Shown here: piece after piece, positions 60,313 through 64,000 of the stretch
Position numbering within the stretch: the stretch's first letter is position 1
Layout of the letters: each line of letters opens with the position of its first letter
Assembly: GCF_011046735.1 (NCBI RefSeq)
Contig: NZ_CP049258.1
Location: forward strand, 744,001-808,000
From: Nordella sp. HKS 07
GTDB taxonomy: Bacteria > Pseudomonadota > Alphaproteobacteria > Rhizobiales > Aestuariivirgaceae
Length of the DNA: 64,000 bases
Direction of reading: 5' to 3'
The notes under the pieces: model-generated
Databases searched by the model: none
What the model was told of the DNA's origin: nothing
What the model saw: only the letters and a program-made list of their open reading frames with translations
Made by a program: the position numbers and the translations under genes

Positions 60313-61440
60313 ATGAGCGACAACGGAATAATCGGAATACGCCAGGTGGCGCGGGTATCACGACGGCAGATGCTGGCCGTCATGGCAGGCGGCACCGCGG
60401 CCCTGGCCTCGTTCCGCTCCGCCGCCGCTGCCGGCAAGGATAAGGTGACCATGTTCGGCTGGGACGGTTATCAGGCCGGCCTGATGGCGACATCCAACCT
60501 GGCCGACCAGAATATCGAACTCGCTTTCGCGGCGATGAACAACAATGACGAGATCATCACCCGCCTCGCCAGCGGCGGCGGCGATATCGATCTCATTACG
60601 CCCTATATGGGCTATGTGCCGCTGCTGGCGGCGGCCGGCCTCATTCAGCCGATCGACGATGCGCTGGTCCCCAATCTGCAAAAGGTGTCCGAGCTGTTCC
60701 GCGACGACCGCAACATCCTGATCGATGGCAAGCGTTATGCGGTCCCGTTCACCTGGGGATCGGGCGCCATGATCTATGACCCCGCCGTCATCAAGAGCGC
60801 CCCGACCAGCTGGCTCGACGTGCTCAAGCCCGAATATGCCGGCAAGGTCGGAATGGCGGACGATCCCTTGGGCAACCTGCTGCTGGCGGCCATGCTGACC
60901 ACCGACGCCGAAGTCCCGACCCGCCTGACGCGGGAGCAACTCGACAAGGCGATCGCCTTCCTGGTCAAACTGAAGAAGGAGCATGTACGCCAGATTGCCG
61001 TCAGCTTCGGCGAGCTCGCCGACGCACTGGCGCGCAACGAGGTCAGAATCACCTTCAGCGGCGGTGAATTCATCAAGAAATATGCCGCCGACAAAGGCAA
61101 GACGGTCGAGTTCACCTATCCGAAGGAAGGCACCTTCGCCTGGCTCGATGTCTGCGCTCTGTCGGCCACCAGCCGCAACACCGCCGCCGCCCACAAGGTG
61201 CTCAACGAGATGATCGAGACCAAATCGCAGCTCGCGCTCGCGAAGGAGACGGTCCAGGGAATCTGCAACCAGGATGCGATCGCGGCACTCGATCCGTCCC
61301 TGAAGATCTACCCCTATGACAATCTGGCAGACTTCGGCAGCAAGGCGAAATTCTACCAGATGCCACCGCTCGAGGCAGCGGACGGCATCATGACCTGGAC
61401 CGACTGGCAAGAGGCCTATGAAGGCTTCAAGGCGGCCTGA
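60313..61440 (+). CDS. extracellular solute-binding protein (PotD-like family)
   Basis: The 375-residue binding protein has a twin-arginine type signal (SRRQMLAVMAGGTAALASF, cleaved near AAAA), so it may be exported folded. The mature part shows the PotD/POPT fold: FGWDGYQAGLM, ITRLASGGGDIDLITPYMGY, VPFTWGSGAMIYDPAVI and EYAGKVGMADDPLGNLLLAA. The polyamine-binding residues cannot be confirmed. Given the NagB-like and ROK kinase genes downstream, the ligand may be a sugar derivative rather than a polyamine. Confidence 0.9.
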   Translation: MSDNGIIGIRQVARVSRRQMLAVMAGGTAALASFRSAAAAGKDKVTMFGWDGYQAGLMATSNLADQNIELAFAAMNNNDEIITRLASGGGDIDLITPYMGYVPLLAAAGLIQPIDDALVPNLQKVSELFRDDRNILIDGKRYAVPFTWGSGAMIYDPAVIKSAPTSWLDVLKPEYAGKVGMADDPLGNLLLAAMLTTDAEVPTRLTREQLDKAIAFLVKLKKEHVRQIAVSFGELADALARNEVRITFSGGEFIKKYAADKGKTVEFTYPKEGTFAWLDVCALSATSRNTAAAHKVLNEMIETKSQLALAKETVQGICNQDAIAALDPSLKIYPYDNLADFGSKAKFYQMPPLEAADGIMTWTDWQEAYEGFKAA

Positions 61441-61465
61441 CGGCGCAGGACGATACGGGGACGGC

Positions 61466-62314
61466 ATGATGCGGTGGAACCGGCAGCAATGGTCGGTAGC
61501 GTGGATGATGACGCCGGTGGCGGTCATCTTCATGCTGCTCTTCATTCTGCCGTCCCTGAACTATTTCATAATGAGCTTCTGGCGCGTGGCGGCCTTTCGC
61601 GTTGTCCACGATTTCTCCTTGGCCAATTACGCGCGCACCCTCGGCCAGCACCTTCCGGTCCTCTTCTATACGTTCAAGCTTGCCCTGCTGACGGCTTTGA
61701 TTACGACCGTGCTGGGCTTCCTGCTGGCCTATGTGATCCGATTCAAGGCCGGAAAGCTGGCGCCATTCCTGCTGCTCGTGACCTTGCTCACCTTGTTCGG
61801 CGGCTATCTGATGAAGGTCTATGCCTGGAAGACGATTCTCGGAAACGAGGGTGTCATCAACAGCGCTCTGATCGGCCTTGGGCTCATCGAGCAGCCTATC
61901 ACGTCGCTGTTTTACTCTCCGGGCGCTGTTGTCGTCACGCTGGTCCACTTCCTGCTCCCCTTCGCCGTGCTGCCGATCTTCTCGTCGCTGCGCGGCGTGC
62001 AGGAAACGGAGATTGAATCGGCGCGCGATCTCGGCGCCTCGAGCTGGCGGATCGTCGGTGACATCCTCGTGCCACGCTGCCGCACCGGCATCCTCGCGGC
62101 CTTTTCCCTCTGCTTTCTCGCCGCCGTCGGCGACTATATCACGCCGGCGATCGTCGGCGGCACGATCAGCATGTTCGGCCGTATCATCGAAAGCCAGTTC
62201 GGCCAGGCCTTCAATGCGCCGCTTGGGGCGGCGATGTCCTTCGTCATGCTGTCCGCCTCGGCCCTGGTGCTGCTGACCGCCGGTCTCCTCCTGCGCCTGT
62301 GGAGGCCGCGTTGA
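61466..62314 (+). CDS. ABC transporter permease 1 (PotB-like)
   Basis: The 282-residue inner-membrane permease starts MMRWNRQQWSVAWMMTPVAV at ATG 61466 (or 61469). It has six helices and the EAA loop ETEIESARDLGASSWRIVGD (about 187-206) that contacts the ATPase. Members of this family pair with a PotC-like partner, here the next gene, whose ATG shares one base with this stop (TGATG). Confidence 0.92.
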   Translation: MMRWNRQQWSVAWMMTPVAVIFMLLFILPSLNYFIMSFWRVAAFRVVHDFSLANYARTLGQHLPVLFYTFKLALLTALITTVLGFLLAYVIRFKAGKLAPFLLLVTLLTLFGGYLMKVYAWKTILGNEGVINSALIGLGLIEQPITSLFYSPGAVVVTLVHFLLPFAVLPIFSSLRGVQETEIESARDLGASSWRIVGDILVPRCRTGILAAFSLCFLAAVGDYITPAIVGGTISMFGRIIESQFGQAFNAPLGAAMSFVMLSASALVLLTAGLLLRLWRPR

Positions 62315-63093
62315 TGGAAACCGCGAGCCGCTCCTTCATCTGGCAACTGACCGGTCTGGTCTTTGTCATCTTCATGACCGCGCCCCTCGTGCTGGTCGTG
62401 CTGTTCTCCTTCACCGGCGGCGACATCGCGGCCTTTCCCATTCCTTCCCTGTCGCTGCGCTGGTGGCGGGCGCTATTCGCCAAGCCCGAATTCTTCGACG
62501 CCCTGCGCAACAGCACGATCATCGGACTGTCCGTCTCCGCGATATCGACCATCGTGGGCACGGTAACGGCGCTGGGCATGCTGAAGCTCTCAGAGCGCAC
62601 GGCGGCACTTGTCACTTTTCTCCTGGGACTGCCGCTGCTGCTGCCCGCTTTGGTCCTGGCGGTCTCGCTCCTGTCGTTCTTCATCGGCATCGGTCTCAAG
62701 CTCGGCCTGCTCACCGTCATCCTGAGCCACCTCCTCTTCATCTTGCCCTTCGTCGTGATGATCATCTTCTCGCGCCTGCGTACGTTCGACCTGTCGATCA
62801 TCGAGAGCGCTCGGGATCTCGGCGCTTCGCCGGCGCGCGCCTTCTGGACCGTCACCTTGCCGATCATCGCTCCCACCCTCATCGGCGCCGCCCTCATCGC
62901 GCTGGCTTTGTCGATCGACGACCTGATCATCACCTTCTTCACCGGCAGCGGTGCGGCCACTCTGCCGACGCTGGTCTGGTCGATGATCAGGACAAATCTC
63001 ACGCCGGCGACGAATGCGCTCGGCACGCTGCTTCTGGCGGCCACGCTAGGCGGCACGCTCATCGCCATGCGGCTGACGAAGTTCAGGGGCTGA
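62314..63093 (+). CDS. ABC transporter permease 2 (PotC-like)
   Basis: The 259-residue permease has six helices, the start METASRSFIWQLTGLVFVIF, and the EAA loop LSIIESARDLGASPARAFWT (about 162-181). The segment FSFTGGDIAAFPIPSLSLRW is the typical PotC loop. ATG 62314 overlaps the preceding stop. It completes the importer. Confidence 0.92.
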   Translation: METASRSFIWQLTGLVFVIFMTAPLVLVVLFSFTGGDIAAFPIPSLSLRWWRALFAKPEFFDALRNSTIIGLSVSAISTIVGTVTALGMLKLSERTAALVTFLLGLPLLLPALVLAVSLLSFFIGIGLKLGLLTVILSHLLFILPFVVMIIFSRLRTFDLSIIESARDLGASPARAFWTVTLPIIAPTLIGAALIALALSIDDLIITFFTGSGAATLPTLVWSMIRTNLTPATNALGTLLLAATLGGTLIAMRLTKFRG

Positions 63094-63135
63094 CGAGGCG
63101 GCGCTCCGAAATCATCCAAGGAAGGATCAGTCATT

Positions 63136-63927
63136 TTGCCCGAAAAGTTGCATGTGTTCGAAACGTCTCAGGCCCTCGGCGAACGCCTCGCCCAGGATAT
63201 ACTCACCCGGATCGTCGCCAAGGGTGAGGCGCCTTTCCTGCTCGGCTGCCCGGCCGGACGCAGCCTGAGGTCGACCTATGAGGCTCTCGCGCGCCTTGCC
63301 GCCCAGCAGGCCGCCGACCTCTCCCGACTGGTCATCGTGATGATGGACGACTATGTGACGCGCGATGAGGCCGGCCGGTATTCGTTCTTGTCCGATACGG
63401 ATCCCACGACCTGCCTCCATTTCGCCGAATATGAACTGCGCCGGCCGATCAATGCGGGCCTTGCACCGGCGCTTCATATCCGCGGCGAGAACATATGGTT
63501 TCCCGATCCGATGGATCCTGCCGCCTTCGACGCCCGCATCGCGCAGGCCGGCGGCATCGATCTGTTCCTGCTCGCCAGCGGCGCCTCCGACGGCCACGTT
63601 GCCTTCAATCCACAGGGATCGCCGCGCAACAGCATTTCGCGGGTGATCCGCCTTGCCGAGGCGACCCGCCAGGACAATGTGGTTACCGACCCCGCTTTCG
63701 GCTCGGCGAGCCGCGTTCCCGAATTTGGCGTGTCCGTCGGCATCGCGACCATTGCCGACCTCACACGCTCGGCGGTTCTGGTGCTGATCGGTGCCGACAA
63801 ACAGACAGCGCTCCGGCGGATCATGGCCGCCACTGCCTATGATCCGGACTGGCCATCCACCGTCATCTGGGATTGCGCCGACGCTCGTGTCTATGCCGAT
63901 TCCCCGGCGGCTGGAGCAAGGGCCTAG
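63136..63927 (+). CDS. glucosamine-6-phosphate deaminase/6-phosphogluconolactonase family protein
   Basis: The 263-residue protein belongs to the NagB/6PGL superfamily. Motifs are LGCPAGRSLRSTYEALARLA (phosphate-binding turn), LVIVMMDDYVTRDEAG (NagB has MDEY) and LLASGASDGHVAFNPQGSPR (NagB has GxGxDGHIAFNEP). The pattern is closer to NagB than to lactonase, but several catalytic-loop residues differ. It starts with TTG 63136 (aagga about 9 bases upstream). Its place after a ROK-controlled importer and before a ROK kinase suggests conversion of an imported, phosphorylated amino sugar. Confidence 0.82.
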   Translation: MPEKLHVFETSQALGERLAQDILTRIVAKGEAPFLLGCPAGRSLRSTYEALARLAAQQAADLSRLVIVMMDDYVTRDEAGRYSFLSDTDPTTCLHFAEYELRRPINAGLAPALHIRGENIWFPDPMDPAAFDARIAQAGGIDLFLLASGASDGHVAFNPQGSPRNSISRVIRLAEATRQDNVVTDPAFGSASRVPEFGVSVGIATIADLTRSAVLVLIGADKQTALRRIMAATAYDPDWPSTVIWDCADARVYADSPAAGARA

Positions 63928-63931
63928 TCGC

Positions 63932-64000
63932 GTGACAGTTTGCATTGGCATCGACTTCGGCGGCACCAAGATTGCGGCGGGCCTCGTCGATATTTCATCG
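63932..64000 (+). CDS. ROK-family sugar kinase (partial, 3' end off window)
   Basis: From GTG 63932 the frame is open to the right edge (23 codons) and reads MTVCIGIDFGGTKIAAGLVD. This is the ATP-binding DxGGTK motif that begins ROK kinases (glucokinase, N-acetylglucosamine or N-acetylmannosamine kinase). It starts 4 bases after the stop of the NagB-like gene. The substrate cannot be told from this fragment. Confidence 0.8.
   Translation, partial: MTVCIGIDFGGTKIAAGLVDISS

Overview
The window is GC-rich chromosomal DNA, most likely from a member of the Hyphomicrobiales (Rhizobiales). The order-level call rests on a split pntAA/pntAB/pntB transhydrogenase next to an aa3-oxidase subunit IV gene, a GapR/DUF2312-DUF1244 cluster beside pyruvate kinase, a CpdR response regulator, an IMPase-type HisN, a cysteine-free 41-residue L36, an AbcR-like sRNA candidate, and the palindromic intergenic repeats typical of that group. 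No genus can be named from sequence alone. No transposase, phage gene, CRISPR array or rRNA was seen; one tRNA (Val-GAC) is present.

Layout. 1-1815: a MotA/TolQ-like channel gene and its OmpA/MotB-like partner (cut by the left edge). 1969-3294: a probably frameshifted hypothetical gene and a gene-poor stretch. 3295-7022: the transhydrogenase operon (cox subunit IV, pntAA, pntAB, a secreted protein, pntB). 7189-13357: a secreted Sel1/TPR-CHAT protein, an ABC1 kinase and an oligoendopeptidase. 13752-19202: a sigma-54 activator and two cell-wall proteins (L,D-transpeptidase, DUF882/M15). 19633-25399: gapR, DUF1244, N-formylglutamate amidohydrolase, DUF1036-pyk, TPR protein, rpmJ and an hsp20 gene under a ROSE-type RNA thermometer. 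25699-28110: four tandem secreted proteins sharing a Cys-X19-Cys PepSY-like module, followed by two tandem copies of a double-hairpin repeat. 28235-32108: hydrolase, hisN, sRNA candidate, second N-formylglutamate amidohydrolase, cpdR, tRNA-Val. 32635-38621: CoA-transferase/acyl-CoA dehydrogenase pair, pirin, amidase, GST. 38629-41520: an MntR-type regulator divergent from a multicopper oxidase-ZIP operon. 41553-46959: NDH-2-like oxidoreductase, MoaD-like protein, third copy of the repeat, three-subunit molybdenum hydroxylase. 47340-50398: proline racemase-family enzyme, APH-type kinase, threonine aldolase. 50894-57743: gltB and gltD with a GST between them. 57930-64000: ROK regulator, POPT-type ABC importer, NagB-like enzyme and the start of a ROK kinase.

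How the genes work together. The pnt operon couples NADPH formation to the proton gradient, and glutamate synthase uses NADPH for nitrogen assimilation. The right-end cluster reads as a regulated uptake and catabolism unit, probably for an amino sugar or sugar-phosphate precursor. The most interesting unit is the MntR-like locus: two ATAGC-N4-GCTAT palindromes, matching the known MntR operator core, sit about 41 bp apart between mntR and a multicopper oxidase-ZIP operon. This suggests a manganese-responsive metal oxidation/transport module. The second notable system is the four-gene secreted family at 25699-27788.
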